Shown here piece by piece: positions 1-10,438 of a stretch of 64,000 bases of DNA. The position numbers and the translations under genes were made by a program. The DNA is taken from assembly GCA_944388035.1 (NCBI GenBank), contig CALXHF010000008.1:1-64000 (forward strand), written 5' to 3'. The notes under the pieces were generated by a model. That model ran no database searches and was not told the DNA's origin. It saw only the letters and a list, made by a program, of their open reading frames with translations. The stretch comes from an uncultured Clostridia bacterium (GTDB lineage Bacteria; Bacillota; Clostridia; TANB77; CAG-508). The first letter of the stretch is position 1, and the number at the start of each line of letters is the position of its first letter.

Positions 1-191
1 GCAACTTAATTATATATGATTTGAATCACTTATTCAATTTTTATTATTTTTGTTTCACATCAATTGTAACACTACAATTGTATTTTAATTAATTACAGTA
101 TTAGAAAATTTTTGATTTTTATTACAAAAATCATAATGAAAACTAGAAATAACTAAAAAATTTTCCTTAAATAAAGAAATAAAAAGATATT

Positions 192-285
192 AAAGTAATT
201 TTTTAGATTAAGTGGTTTTGCGTAGGGAAATAAAAGGTAGCAAAACCACTGGTTAAGCGAAGCTTAAAATCTAAAAAATTACTAA
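192..285. repeat. Nested inverted repeat
   Basis: Two nested palindromes lie here. Inner arms AGTGGTTTTGC (211-221) and GCAAAACCACT (240-250) are perfect. Outer arms AGTAATTTTTTAGAT (194-208) and ATCTAAAAAATTACT (269-283) are also perfect. No coding potential is visible. The structure could be a degraded palindromic repeat or a transcript structure; no T-run follows on either strand, so a simple terminator is unlikely. The first 190 bases hold only AT-rich sequence and an 8-bp hairpin at 61-80. Confidence 0.6.
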
Positions 286-334
286 ATTCCCTGTTTAATT
301 ATAAAGATATCTCCCAAATTGGACATTTTGTACT

Positions 335-385
335 AATGGAGACGTTTCTTTTTGGACAAAATGACCAAATGGAAACGTCCCCATT
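335..385. repeat. Palindromic GGGGACGTTTC element
   Basis: The 14-bp arms at 335-348 and 372-385 (AATGGAGACGTTTC / GAAACGTCCCCATT, one G-T) enclose a 23-base loop. A second pairing, CATTTTGT (324-331) with ACAAAATG (356-363), interleaves with the first, so the transcript could form a pseudoknot. It sits just past the mrdA stop codon. It has no T-run and is more GC-rich than its surroundings, which suggests an interspersed repeat rather than a terminator. Confidence 0.55.
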
Positions 386-388
386 GTA

Positions 389-2527
389 TTAATTCATAAT
401 TTGAACATAAGGTTTAGCAGTCATATCCTCTTCAATAGTTTCAATATTCATACCAAAATACTCTTCCATAATATCTCTTACAACTTCAGCAGTATAATTT
501 CCGTGACCACCATTTTCAACAATAACCACAATTGCAATCTCTGGGTTCTCGAAAGGAGCAAAACCAACAAACCAAGCATTAACTTTATTACCATTATCAA
601 CTTCGGCAGAACCAGTTTTACCACCAACACTTACATTAAAATCTTTAAATCTAACGTAAGCAGTACCAGAACTATCCTGAGTAACAGATTCCATACCAGC
701 AAGTACTGCATCTAAATATTCTTGGTTAATATCGATATCTTCAACTTGTTCTTCTTCTATGCCAAGTTTTTGATTAACAAAACTCTCTATATCTTCTTTT
801 GAAACCTCTGAACCGTCTGCATTTCTGACAGTTTTCACAATAGTAGGCTGAACTCTATTTCCACCATTAGCTAAAATACTAATATATCTTGCCATTTGAA
901 CAGGACTAAAAGAATTATCATTTTGTCCTATAGCAGCTTGTAAAGTATCTGCCGCATACCAGTTAGGATCACTGTTTGCATGTAATCTAGCTTTTGTTTC
1001 GGGACTTGCAACAGAACCAGAAGCTTCACTTGGAAGTTCAACTCCAGTTTTATTTCCCAAACCAAAATATCTTGCAACCTTTGCTAAAGTATCTATTCCC
1101 ATCCTATCTGCTGTTTCGTAGAAGAAATAGTTACAAGACTTCTCAATAGCACCAGAAACATCAAGCCAACCGTGTCCTCTTCTATAATCTCCATAATACC
1201 AACATTGTGGTTTATAACCTACATTTGCATATTTAGTATAAACACCAGTATCATTTATTTTCGTATTTAAATCAATAACACCTGATTCCAAGCCAGCTAT
1301 TGCAGTTACCATTTTAAAAGTAGAACCTGGAGAATAAGAATTTTGTACAGCCTTATTTACTAATGGATGTGCCATATTATTGTTATAATTATTCCAATTT
1401 TCAGTACTAATTCCACCTACAAAATCTGCTGGATTATATGTAGGGTAACTTGCCATCGCAAGTATTTCTCCTGTATTTACGTTCATGACAACACAAGCAC
1501 CTGCATTTGTATCAAACCTTTGTCCAAAGCCACCACTTGCAATTTTTTGTATATTTGCAGCTAAGGCTTCTTCTGTAACCCTTTGTAGATTTGCATCTAT
1601 CGTAAGTACAACATCAGAACCAGCAATTGCTTCTTCCGCTATATATTCAGCTGTTGTAGTTCCATCAACTGCCATATCTATTTGTCTTGTACCATTTTTA
1701 CCTTTTAAATATTCCTCAAAAACGTATTCAATACCTGTTTTTCCTATAATATCATTTTGGCTATATGTATCTTTTCTTGTTGCATATTCTTCACTACTTA
1801 TTTGTGAAGCATAACCTAATATGTGTGAAGCAAGTGTTCCTGATGTATATTCTCTTACAGGTTCTACTGAAATATTTATCCCTGCAAATTTATCTGAACT
1901 TTCGCTAAACTCTGCAACCGCTTCTCTTGGTATATTATCTGCTATTGTAATTGATTTTGTACTACTATAACCTTCTATTGAAATTTGATATCTAATTGCT
2001 AGAATTTTTCTTATTTCTTCTATATTAGTAGTATTTGTTATCTCGTATTTGTCTACAAATTCATAAAAAACTTGTTCTGCACTTATATTTTCATCAAAAT
2101 CATTTTCTTCTTTCCACTCTACTAGTTGCTCATCAGAAATTGTAAAATTAAATGGATTTATACTAATTGGAAAAGAATCTGGATATGAAATTCCGTATTT
2201 TTCTAATACATTTATCATATTTAATATAGAAATATTTAGTTCATTATCATCTACTTTCGTTTTATACATTTCTAACGAAAACTGTGCATCTGACGTAACT
2301 AATGTTGCTCCTGTTCTATCCAAAATATCGCCTCTTGCAGCTTCCAATGTACTTTCTCTTGTTAATCTTGTATTTGATTGTTCTCTATATTCTGCACCAT
2401 GTACTATTTGAAGACTAAATAGTCTGATAATTAGTATAATTCCAATAATATATATTAAAACTGTTAATAAATTAAATCTAAAATTTATATTCGCATTTTT
2501 ACGTTCTTTATTTCTTCTTATTATCAA
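389..2527 (-). CDS. mrdA: Penicillin-binding protein 2 (elongasome transpeptidase)
   Basis: This is a class B penicillin-binding protein of 712 aa that cross-links peptidoglycan during cell elongation. It has an N-terminal membrane anchor (about residues 20-39), a PBP dimerisation region, and a transpeptidase domain with SxxK as S402-T-F-K405, the SCN motif (SCNYFF) and KTGSAE near residue 640. The length suits the clostridial PBP2 family. It is the last gene of the minus-strand mreB-mreC-mreD-mrdA cluster, 43 bases after mreD. The family role with MreB/MreC is established; the assignment to elongation rather than division rests on this neighbourhood. Confidence 0.93.
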   Translation of the reverse strand: MIIRRNKERKNANINFRFNLLTVLIYIIGIILIIRLFSLQIVHGAEYREQSNTRLTRESTLEAARGDILDRTGATLVTSDAQFSLEMYKTKVDDNELNISILNMINVLEKYGISYPDSFPISINPFNFTISDEQLVEWKEENDFDENISAEQVFYEFVDKYEITNTTNIEEIRKILAIRYQISIEGYSSTKSITIADNIPREAVAEFSESSDKFAGINISVEPVREYTSGTLASHILGYASQISSEEYATRKDTYSQNDIIGKTGIEYVFEEYLKGKNGTRQIDMAVDGTTTAEYIAEEAIAGSDVVLTIDANLQRVTEEALAANIQKIASGGFGQRFDTNAGACVVMNVNTGEILAMASYPTYNPADFVGGISTENWNNYNNNMAHPLVNKAVQNSYSPGSTFKMVTAIAGLESGVIDLNTKINDTGVYTKYANVGYKPQCWYYGDYRRGHGWLDVSGAIEKSCNYFFYETADRMGIDTLAKVARYFGLGNKTGVELPSEASGSVASPETKARLHANSDPNWYAADTLQAAIGQNDNSFSPVQMARYISILANGGNRVQPTIVKTVRNADGSEVSKEDIESFVNQKLGIEEEQVEDIDINQEYLDAVLAGMESVTQDSSGTAYVRFKDFNVSVGGKTGSAEVDNGNKVNAWFVGFAPFENPEIAIVVIVENGGHGNYTAEVVRDIMEEYFGMNIETIEEDMTAKPYVQIMN

Positions 2528-2570
2528 ACTATCACCTTCTTTCTAACTTCTATTTGTTAATTATTTATTT

Positions 2571-3104
2571 CTAGAAATATCTTGTTAAAATTTTATTACC
2601 TTTATATTCATTTTCTATATAATATCCTGTTTTTTGTATTAGTGGATATAATATAATTGTTAAAATCAAATTATATACAATTTCAATTACAAGTATTATT
2701 ATAAAATTTACAATTTCCACATTTATTGATAAAAACATATAATTTAATAGATAATTAAGTGCTTCTGCTAAAAATGTAGAACCTAAAACCATTATCATTA
2801 TTGTCATTCTGCTATCTTTTGAAAAGTTTTTATCAAATACTCCTGCTAAAAAGCCAACAATTCCTAATACTACTGCGTTTATTCCGATTTGTAAACCTAA
2901 TAATAAATCTAAAAATACTCCTATTGCAACTCCATAAATTGTTCCAAGTGTTCTACTTGCAAATAAACCAATAAATAAAACAAATATAATAAACAAATTT
3001 GGCATAACTCCTGCAATATTAAACCAAGTAAAGAAGTTTGATTGAAGATAATATATAATTAATGCTACTAAAATTAAAACTATATTAATTACTAGTTTTT
3101 TCAA
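2571..3104 (-). CDS. mreD: Rod shape-determining protein MreD
   Basis: A 177-aa integral membrane protein with about five hydrophobic segments and little else conserved, as is usual for MreD. It starts 13 bases after the mreC stop and precedes mrdA, so the identification rests on hydropathy, size and the canonical mreBCD order. MreD is thought to stabilise the MreC-PBP2 complex in the membrane. I see no disruption. Confidence 0.88.
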   Translation of the reverse strand: MKKLVINIVLILVALIIYYLQSNFFTWFNIAGVMPNLFIIFVLFIGLFASRTLGTIYGVAIGVFLDLLLGLQIGINAVVLGIVGFLAGVFDKNFSKDSRMTIMIMVLGSTFLAEALNYLLNYMFLSINVEIVNFIIILVIEIVYNLILTIILYPLIQKTGYYIENEYKGNKILTRYF

Positions 3105-3117
3105 TTAATTCACCTCT

Positions 3118-3933
3118 CTACTTATTTGTTATTACAAGTACTGTGTTTAATTTATCAAAATCTACTGCTGTATCTATTAAAGCATATCTATCTGTTATGT
3201 TTTGTGTATTTTCAACTTTTCTAACAGTTCCTACATGTATTCCTTTTGGATAAATTCCTCCTAACCCTGATGTTTCTATACTATCTCCTTGTATTACATT
3301 TGCATCTGTTGGTATATACATACCTTTTAATGTCTTGTTATCTTCTAATGTTCCTTTACATACAATGCTATCACTGTTTGTACTCATTATACAACTAATT
3401 GAACTTGCAGTATCTATTATTGTTTGTACTTTTGCTGTGTTAGTAGTAACTGAAACAACATGTCCTACTAAACCTTGGTCTCCTATTACTGTCATATTTA
3501 CCTGAACACCATCATCACTTCCAACATTTATTACTATTGTTTTTGAATAGTTACTAATATCTTTATTTATTACATATCCTGGTATTGTAGTATATTCTCC
3601 ATATTTTTCACTTAAATTTAAATATTCTTGCAAAGTTTCATTTTGTGTTTTTATATTTTCGAGTTCTCTTAAAGATTGCTCTAATTCACTATTTCTTTGC
3701 TTTAATTCTTCGTTCTCTTGTTTTAAATTATTTATATCTGTAAAAAATGTGCTATTACCACTTAATTTGTTTTTTAAATATGTTAGACCATTTTGTATAG
3801 GCATAACTAAATTAGTTGCAGCATTTTCAAAAAAGCTTGTATTCTTTTCGCCATTTGAAAATATCACAACTAATATTAAAATTATAATAGTAATAATTAT
3901 TCCTATAATTCCACCTTTTTTATTTCTGTACAT
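3118..3933 (-). CDS. mreC: Rod shape-determining protein MreC
   Basis: A 271-aa bitopic protein with one N-terminal transmembrane segment (about residues 8-26), a coiled coil rich in Leu/Glu/Gln at about 67-108, and the paired beta-barrel MreC domain (VINKDISNYSKTIVINVGSDDGV... and GLVGHVVSV). MreC links cytoplasmic MreB to periplasm-side PBP2. It lies 17 bases after mreB and 13 before mreD, in the classical operon order. Confidence 0.92.
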   Translation of the reverse strand: MYRNKKGGIIGIIITIIILILVVIFSNGEKNTSFFENAATNLVMPIQNGLTYLKNKLSGNSTFFTDINNLKQENEELKQRNSELEQSLRELENIKTQNETLQEYLNLSEKYGEYTTIPGYVINKDISNYSKTIVINVGSDDGVQVNMTVIGDQGLVGHVVSVTTNTAKVQTIIDTASSISCIMSTNSDSIVCKGTLEDNKTLKGMYIPTDANVIQGDSIETSGLGGIYPKGIHVGTVRKVENTQNITDRYALIDTAVDFDKLNTVLVITNK

Positions 3934-3950
3934 TTTTTACTCCTAACTTT

Positions 3951-4998
<1,048 letters not shown>

Positions 4999-5003
4999 CT
5001 ATT

Positions 5004-5714
5004 TTATAATTCTATCCTTCCTTCTGTTGTAAACATACCTACATAATTCATATTTCCAATAATAATATGGTCTACCATAATCAGCCCTAATTTATTTGCT
5101 ATTTCAAATAAACCGTTTGTATAAATTATATCTGCTTTACTAGGTGTTGAATCTCCGCTTGGATGATTATGTACTAATATAAATTTTGGTTCTTTCATTT
5201 GTATTGGTTCTGATAATATATCTTTCATAGGAATATTTGTATAATCAATTCCACCACTTGCAACATCTTTCATTTTTACTATTTCATTTTTTGCATTTAA
5301 AATTATAACTTTTACAACTTCTTCTTTTTTATAGCACATAGTACTCATTAACATTTTAGCTAATTCTTGTGAATCGTTTATGACCTTTTTATTATAATTT
5401 GATGTTCTAAACATCCTTTTTGCTATTTCTCCTACTGCTTTTAATTGTATTGCTTTTACTTTTCCAATACCTTTTTGCTCCATTAAGTCTTTTATTGTTA
5501 GCCTTTGTAAAAACTTTAAATTTTCTTCTTCTGTATCATTTAGACTAAGTAGCCTTTGTGCTAATTGTACTGAAGTTTCTTCTTTTGTTCCTGTTTTTAT
5601 TATTATTGCTAATAATTCTGCATCTGATAATGCTTTTTCACCATATAGTTCTAATTTTTCATATGGTCTTTCTAATTCTGGTAATTCTTTAATTTTCATA
5701 GACAAAATAATCAT
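5004..5714 (-). CDS. radC: RadC family JAMM-domain protein
   Basis: A 236-aa RadC (YeeS/UPF0758) protein. It has an N-terminal helix-hairpin-helix region (GIGKVKAIQLKAVGE) and a C-terminal metalloprotease-like MPN domain with HNHPSGD, the JAMM zinc-binding signature. The biochemical role of RadC is unsettled despite the historical link to DNA repair. The AAAGGA ribosome-binding site abuts the first ATG (5714), so the TTG at 5705 or the ATG at 5699 (MKIKELPELERP) is the more likely start. It sits directly upstream of mreB, a common clostridial arrangement. Confidence 0.9.
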   Translation of the reverse strand: MIILSMKIKELPELERPYEKLELYGEKALSDAELLAIIIKTGTKEETSVQLAQRLLSLNDTEEENLKFLQRLTIKDLMEQKGIGKVKAIQLKAVGEIAKRMFRTSNYNKKVINDSQELAKMLMSTMCYKKEEVVKVIILNAKNEIVKMKDVASGGIDYTNIPMKDILSEPIQMKEPKFILVHNHPSGDSTPSKADIIYTNGLFEIANKLGLIMVDHIIIGNMNYVGMFTTEGRIEL

Positions 5715-5759
5715 TCCTTTCAGTTTGTTTTATTTTGCCCCTATTTTATTTTTATATCC

Positions 5760-6017
5760 CTATATTTTTTTGTATATAAAGATTGCTAGTACCATTCCTA
5801 TTATACTTGATATATTTATTTTAAATGTTAAACCAAATGTTAATTGAATCACACTTAAATCAAGTGTAAGTGGCTGACTTAAACCAAAGCTTTCTCCATA
5901 AGATAACCACCAAAGCCAATCAACTTGTGATGCTAATTCTCCTAGTAAACCTCCTATTACTATTCCTGACAATATAAATACTAATAATATCCATACATTT
6001 TTTTCTTTTGTTGCCAT
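5760..6017 (-). CDS. DUF4321 small membrane protein
   Basis: An 85-aa protein with two membrane segments around a glycine-rich GIVIGGLLGELAS motif and a short WLWWLSYGESFGL stretch, matching the DUF4321 family. No biochemical function is established. Such genes regularly lie upstream of radC and mreB in Clostridia, as here (45 bases before radC), so a cell-envelope role is plausible but only inferred. A GAGGGAT-type ribosome-binding site precedes the ATG. Confidence 0.75.
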   Translation of the reverse strand: MATKEKNVWILLVFILSGIVIGGLLGELASQVDWLWWLSYGESFGLSQPLTLDLSVIQLTFGLTFKINISSIIGMVLAIFIYKKI

Positions 6018-6147
6018 TTTTCTTATCCCTCCAAAATTCTTTTATCCTTACGGATATTTTATTTTTACTACAAAGTATTATATATTGTATTGGCAAATTT
6101 TTCAAGTAAATTAAGTTATTTTTTTCTTTATTTTTTTATTATAAAAA

Positions 6148-6167
6148 GACACAACCTTTATTGTGTC
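6148..6167 (-). terminator. Intrinsic terminator after the L,D-transpeptidase
   Basis: GACACAA/TTGTGTC stem followed by TTTTTA on the minus strand, about 30 bases past the stop codon at 6199. Confidence 0.7.
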
Positions 6168-6198
6168 CTTTTCTTTTTTATTATATTTTTATTTTCTT

Positions 6199-8139
6199 TT
6201 ACCATTCATGCCAAATATTTACTTTAGAACCTATTGGCACATTATCATATAAATATTTAGCATAGTCATATGTTAATCTTGGGCATCCATTTGATTCATA
6301 TGATTGTCCAGCTAATTCATAACCATCGTGGAAACCTTGTCCATTGTCATAATTTCCTTGCCAATCATCTATATAACATACAAACCAATAATTTCCTTCT
6401 CCAGTATCCGCATTTTTATGTGTTACTACAAAGTTCAATTCTGGATTTCCGTTCATATCTGCCAATCCTGTATGACTCATACCGTTAGTTCCTAAATATC
6501 CCATTGTTGCATTAAAACATCCATCTATTTTCCACTTATTACCTTCTTTGCATAATAATGTTGTTCTAAATCTTCTTACATCAACTGCTATAAACCAATC
6601 TGTATCACTACCTATTCTATTTGCTCTATCCAAAACAGATTGTAAATAATCTTTATCTGTTCTGTAGTCATCTCCCCAGGCTGTTGCTGTCATATCATCT
6701 TCTACTTCTATATATTGTGTTTCTAATAATTTCCATGATTGTGATTTTGAATTGCTTTTTGCATTTTGTAATATATTTGCTCCTTTTTCTGAACTTTCAT
6801 TTTCTATATCCATATATTTCCCAGAATTCAAATTTTTAAACGCAACATATCCTCCATCTCTTATTTCTGGTATCCACCTTTGACAGTCTGAATTATTATC
6901 TTCCCATTGACGTATATTTGCTTTATCTTCTAAACTTCCGTTTTCAACATCAAATGCTAAATTATGCATTGTGTATATCACATATCCATTATCTTTTTTT
7001 ACTAACCTAAACTTTTGTCCATTTTGATTTGTTCTATCCCATGTATGTATATTTGTCCCTAAATCAGCAGCAGAGTTATCTAAATCAACATATTTTCCTA
7101 AAGCACTTCGAATTTCGTATACACCATCTTTTAATAAATCTTTTTCAATTAAGATAAAACTTTGTGCCGATGTACCATCTTTTGGTGCTACTATAATCTT
7201 TGCTCTTTCTTCATTTGAATTATTTTCTATAGTCATACATAAGTTACTTTCTTTATTTACCAATACTATTCCGTTATTCCACTCTACTTTCCAAGTATCA
7301 CTATCACTAGCTTGTGTACTACTATTTCCTGATTGTATTACCTTTGCTCCACTCTTTTTACTTTCTTCTTTTAACCAACCACCAGATACTCCTGTTCTTA
7401 TTCTTATTTCATTTTCGCCGACTTTTTGTACTTCAAATTTTTGAGATAAACTTCCATTGTTACCAAAAAGTTGTGCCCCTATTCCATCTTCTGAACTTCC
7501 ATTTGGTATATCTATGCTTAAATTTTTATTATCTGCTTTTCTTATTTCTGTAATGCCTTCTTCTATAAACTCTGTTTTCTCTAACTTAAATCTTTGAGAA
7601 AAAGTATTTGTATATGTATATTGTTGTATATTAGTTCCTTCTTGCATTATTCCATTTTCTACATCTAAAGCTAGTCCAGAACATTCTGATATAAAATTAT
7701 ATGTTCCGTCTATATTTTTGCGTATTTTCCACCTTTGTGCTGATGTATCATTACTTTTATATTGCTGAATTTTTATTCCAACTTTTTTAGATCCATCTGG
7801 CACATCTAATACTTTTGTAGATTGTACATTACTTATTTTATAATATCCATTTCCCACATATTCTATATAGAATTTTTGATTTTTATTGTTATTCTTTGTC
7901 CACAACTGTAAGCTTGCTCCATCATCTAATGAAGCATCTTTTATATCAAATACACAATTACTATCTTGATAAGAACTTATAAAATATACGCCATCTTCTA
8001 CAACTCTTGACATATATATTTTTCCAAATTGTACTTCTGAGTATGATGCATATGTCTTTACAATACACAAAAAGATTAGAAAAAAAACTAAAATCATTGT
8101 TTTAAATAATAGTTTAAAATATTTTTTATTTTTAATCAA
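6199..8139 (-). CDS. Secreted L,D-transpeptidase with ricin-type lectin repeats
   Basis: An exported protein of about 646 aa. A signal peptide or anchor (KTMILVFFLIFLCIVKTYA) is followed by several tandem beta-trefoil ricin-B-like repeats, seen as recurring Q-x-W / Q-x-F signatures (QRWKI, QRFKL, QKFEV, QSFIL, QKFRL, QRWIP, QSWKL). The C-terminal YkuD domain has HDGYELAG and S-x-G-C-x-R (SNGCPRL), the catalytic cysteine motif. YkuD enzymes make 3-3 peptidoglycan cross-links or attach proteins to the wall; the lectin part probably binds glycan. The upstream GTG at 8148 lies inside the AGAGGTGG ribosome-binding site, so the TTG at 8139 is the better start. The combination is unusual but complete. 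Confidence 0.85.
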   Translation of the reverse strand: MIKNKKYFKLLFKTMILVFFLIFLCIVKTYASYSEVQFGKIYMSRVVEDGVYFISSYQDSNCVFDIKDASLDDGASLQLWTKNNNKNQKFYIEYVGNGYYKISNVQSTKVLDVPDGSKKVGIKIQQYKSNDTSAQRWKIRKNIDGTYNFISECSGLALDVENGIMQEGTNIQQYTYTNTFSQRFKLEKTEFIEEGITEIRKADNKNLSIDIPNGSSEDGIGAQLFGNNGSLSQKFEVQKVGENEIRIRTGVSGGWLKEESKKSGAKVIQSGNSSTQASDSDTWKVEWNNGIVLVNKESNLCMTIENNSNEERAKIIVAPKDGTSAQSFILIEKDLLKDGVYEIRSALGKYVDLDNSAADLGTNIHTWDRTNQNGQKFRLVKKDNGYVIYTMHNLAFDVENGSLEDKANIRQWEDNNSDCQRWIPEIRDGGYVAFKNLNSGKYMDIENESSEKGANILQNAKSNSKSQSWKLLETQYIEVEDDMTATAWGDDYRTDKDYLQSVLDRANRIGSDTDWFIAVDVRRFRTTLLCKEGNKWKIDGCFNATMGYLGTNGMSHTGLADMNGNPELNFVVTHKNADTGEGNYWFVCYIDDWQGNYDNGQGFHDGYELAGQSYESNGCPRLTYDYAKYLYDNVPIGSKVNIWHEW

Positions 8140-8319
8140 AATTTCCACCTCTTATTACTATTATATATTATTTAAGTTTTTTTTCAATAATTTTAATGTA
8201 TTTGTAATATATTTGTAATATTATTTTTGTAAATTTAATTGCCAAAATTTATATATTTAAATATAATAATATTAGTAGTATAATTAAATTAATAGTTATT
8301 TTAGGAGGTATCTCGCCAT

Positions 8320-8934
8320 ATGAAAATCGAAAAGTTGACAGAAGATAAAATAAGAATTATATTTGATTCTTCTGACTTAAAAGCAAAAAATATAGATTTA
8401 AAATCTTTAATGACTAAAAATTTAGAACGTCAAGATTTTTTTAATATTATTCTAGAAAAAGCTAAAAATGAAGTTGGTTTTAATACAGATGGCTGTAAGT
8501 TATTAATTGAAGCTTTTACTACACCTGATAATGTTTTTGTTTTTACAATCACAAGATATTTACCAAATAATATTTCTAATAAGAAACTTACTGTAAAAAG
8601 AAAGTCTTTAAATAGAACTAATAAACAAGCTTTATATAGATGTAATAATTTTGATACTTTTTGTGATTTTTGTAAATACTTAAATAGTGAATATAAATAT
8701 AATTTAAGACTTTTATCAAAAAATACTTATCTATATTTATATAATGATACATATTACTTTTTTATGAAAAATATTATATCTGACGAATTTGCTATTAAAA
8801 GTTTTTACTCAATTGCTTCTGAGTTTTTAACTCCACTTCATTATTCTAATAGTTTTGAGAGCAAATTGTTAGAATATGGGAAAGTAATTATTAAAGGTAA
8901 TGCTATTATGACTGGAATTAAATATTTTTGTTAA
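8320..8934 (+). CDS. mecA: MecA-family adaptor protein
   Basis: A 204-aa protein starting MKIEKLTEDKIRIIF with a following EKAKNEVGF segment, diagnostic of MecA/YpbH adaptors. In Bacilli MecA delivers substrates such as ComK to ClpCP and acts as a negative regulator of competence. The N-terminal substrate-binding and C-terminal Clp-binding regions are both present by length. It is a single-gene unit: AGGAGG lies 11 bases before the ATG and a terminator follows at 8940. Confidence 0.85.
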   Translation: MKIEKLTEDKIRIIFDSSDLKAKNIDLKSLMTKNLERQDFFNIILEKAKNEVGFNTDGCKLLIEAFTTPDNVFVFTITRYLPNNISNKKLTVKRKSLNRTNKQALYRCNNFDTFCDFCKYLNSEYKYNLRLLSKNTYLYLYNDTYYFFMKNIISDEFAIKSFYSIASEFLTPLHYSNSFESKLLEYGKVIIKGNAIMTGIKYFC

Positions 8935-8939
8935 TTATT

Positions 8940-8971
8940 AAGAACTCTAATAATATACAATTAGAGTTCTT
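8940..8971 (+). terminator. Intrinsic terminator after mecA
   Basis: AAGAACTCTAA / TTAGAGTTCTT stem with a 10-base loop, followed by ATTTTATTATTTATTTTT. Confidence 0.8.
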
Positions 8972-9084
8972 ATTTTATTATTTATTTTTATAACAGCAAA
9001 TATAAGTTAATAGTAATTCTAAATTGACAATTTTTTAAAAATTAACAAAATAAAAAACAAAAAATATTTAAAAAATAAATTAAT

Positions 9085-9122
9085 AAAAAGCTTTATACTA
9101 AAACTCTAGCATAAAACTTTTT
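9085..9122 (-). terminator. Likely terminator after the SDR gene
   Basis: Imperfect hairpin with AAAAAG / CTTTTT and TTTAT / ATAAA stems just past the stop at 9126. Confidence 0.5.
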
Positions 9123-9125
9123 ATT

Positions 9126-9890
9126 TTATCCATTTAGTTTTCTTTTTTGAACTTTATAAGCTACCTTAGAAACCAAACTTGCTGGAAATATTTTAGCACC
9201 AAACCTTCCTAGTTCTGTATCTAGACCTGGCACTATATAAAACTTTCCTTTTTCCATTTTTTTAATTGCATATTTGGCTACATTAAAACTATTTGCTTCT
9301 CTTAACTTAAACTTCACATTTGCAACTTTATTAAAATTAGTCTCAACAGGTCCTGGGCATAATATACTTATTTGTATTTTAGAATTTTCTTTTTTTAATT
9401 CTTCTCTTACTGCTTCTGATAATCTAACAATATAATTTTTAGTAGCATAATAAGTTGCCATCAGTGGTCCTGGCATAAAACCCGCAATTGATGCTACATT
9501 TAATATTTTGCCACTATTTTTTTCTTTCATTTGCTTTAAGTATTGTTTCATTAATATATGATATGCTATTATATTTGTTTTTATCATTTTAATTTCTTTG
9601 TTTAAGTCTGTTTTAGTAAACTCTCCACAATCACCAAAGCCCGCATTATTTATTAATATATCTATATCTTTTACTTTTTCACAAAGAGCTATACAATTTT
9701 CTTCTACCGATAAATCTAAAGATATTATTTCTATTTTATTTCCTAAATTTTCTTTTTCTAATTCTTTTTTTACTAAGCTTAGTTTTTCCTCATCTCTTGC
9801 TACTAATATTAAATCATATTTTTTCTTATTTAATATTTTTGCCATGTCTTTCCCTATTCCTGAAGATGCTCCTGTTAATAATACTCTCAT
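9126..9890 (-). CDS. Short-chain dehydrogenase/reductase
   Basis: A classical SDR of 254 aa. It has the Rossmann motif TGASSGIG near the N-terminus, NNAGF, and the catalytic triad as Ser in NVASIAG and Tyr-x3-Lys in YYATK. The family uses NAD(P)H to reduce or oxidise carbonyl substrates; the substrate cannot be read from the sequence. The closest style is the DltE/YqjQ subgroup. GGTGGTG precedes the ATG at 9890 (MRVLLTGASSG), so the in-frame GTG codons further up are the ribosome-binding site and not the start. Monocistronic. Confidence 0.82.
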   Translation of the reverse strand: MRVLLTGASSGIGKDMAKILNKKKYDLILVARDEEKLSLVKKELEKENLGNKIEIISLDLSVEENCIALCEKVKDIDILINNAGFGDCGEFTKTDLNKEIKMIKTNIIAYHILMKQYLKQMKEKNSGKILNVASIAGFMPGPLMATYYATKNYIVRLSEAVREELKKENSKIQISILCPGPVETNFNKVANVKFKLREANSFNVAKYAIKKMEKGKFYIVPGLDTELGRFGAKIFPASLVSKVAYKVQKRKLNG

Positions 9891-10147
9891 ATTTTTCACC
9901 ACCTATTTTTATGATTTCTAATTTTATAATTTTTATAACTTTTTTTCAAGTATCTTTTGAACAAATATAAATAAGTAACTTAGCTTCACATTTTAATAAT
10001 ATTGATACTATTAGTATTATATAATTTAGTAATATTTTTCAATTATTTTTATTATCAAATTAACTTAAACACTTGAAATATGGTACTTTCAAATATCTTA
10101 AAAGTTTAATTTTTATATTTTATAATGTTTACCAAGGAGTATAAGCT

Positions 10148-10354
10148 ATGGTTCATTTTAATATTGAAAAATTATTAAAACAGAAAAACAAATCTAAATA
10201 TTGGTTATGTCAAAACATGAACATAACTTCTAGAAATCTAAACAGAGTAATTAAAGGTGAAACTTCTTCTATATCTTTTAAATATATAGAAGAACTTTGT
10301 AGATATTTAGACTGTACTATTGATGAATTAATCGATATTGAAAAAGATGCTTGA
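10148..10354 (+). CDS. Small Cro/CI-type HTH regulator
   Basis: A 68-aa protein that is essentially one helix-turn-helix domain (KYWLCQNMNITSRNLNRVIKGE...) ending in CRYLDCTIDELIDI, the YozG/Cro-like pattern. AAGGAGT lies 8 bases before the ATG. It stands alone with about 245 AT-rich bases upstream in which I see no other gene. Its target is unknown. Confidence 0.7.
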   Translation: MVHFNIEKLLKQKNKSKYWLCQNMNITSRNLNRVIKGETSSISFKYIEELCRYLDCTIDELIDIEKDA

Positions 10355-10357
10355 GAC

Positions 10358-10438
10358 AAAAAGGGGACGGGGTAATTTTTTCTCACTTTTCCATTTATTT
10401 CCAAAACGAGAATTTTTTGCCCCGTCCCCTTTTTTCTC
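10358..10438. repeat. GGGGACGGGG palindromic element
   Basis: Perfect 15-bp arms AAAAAGGGGACGGGG and CCCCGTCCCCTTTTT flank about 45 bases that include TTCTC and GAGAA. The GC-rich arms stand out sharply in an AT-rich genome. It sits between two convergent genes (XRE gene and tmk) and could serve as a bidirectional terminator, since poly-A and poly-T flank the arms. Its form also fits an interspersed palindromic repeat like the one at 335-385. Confidence 0.65.
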
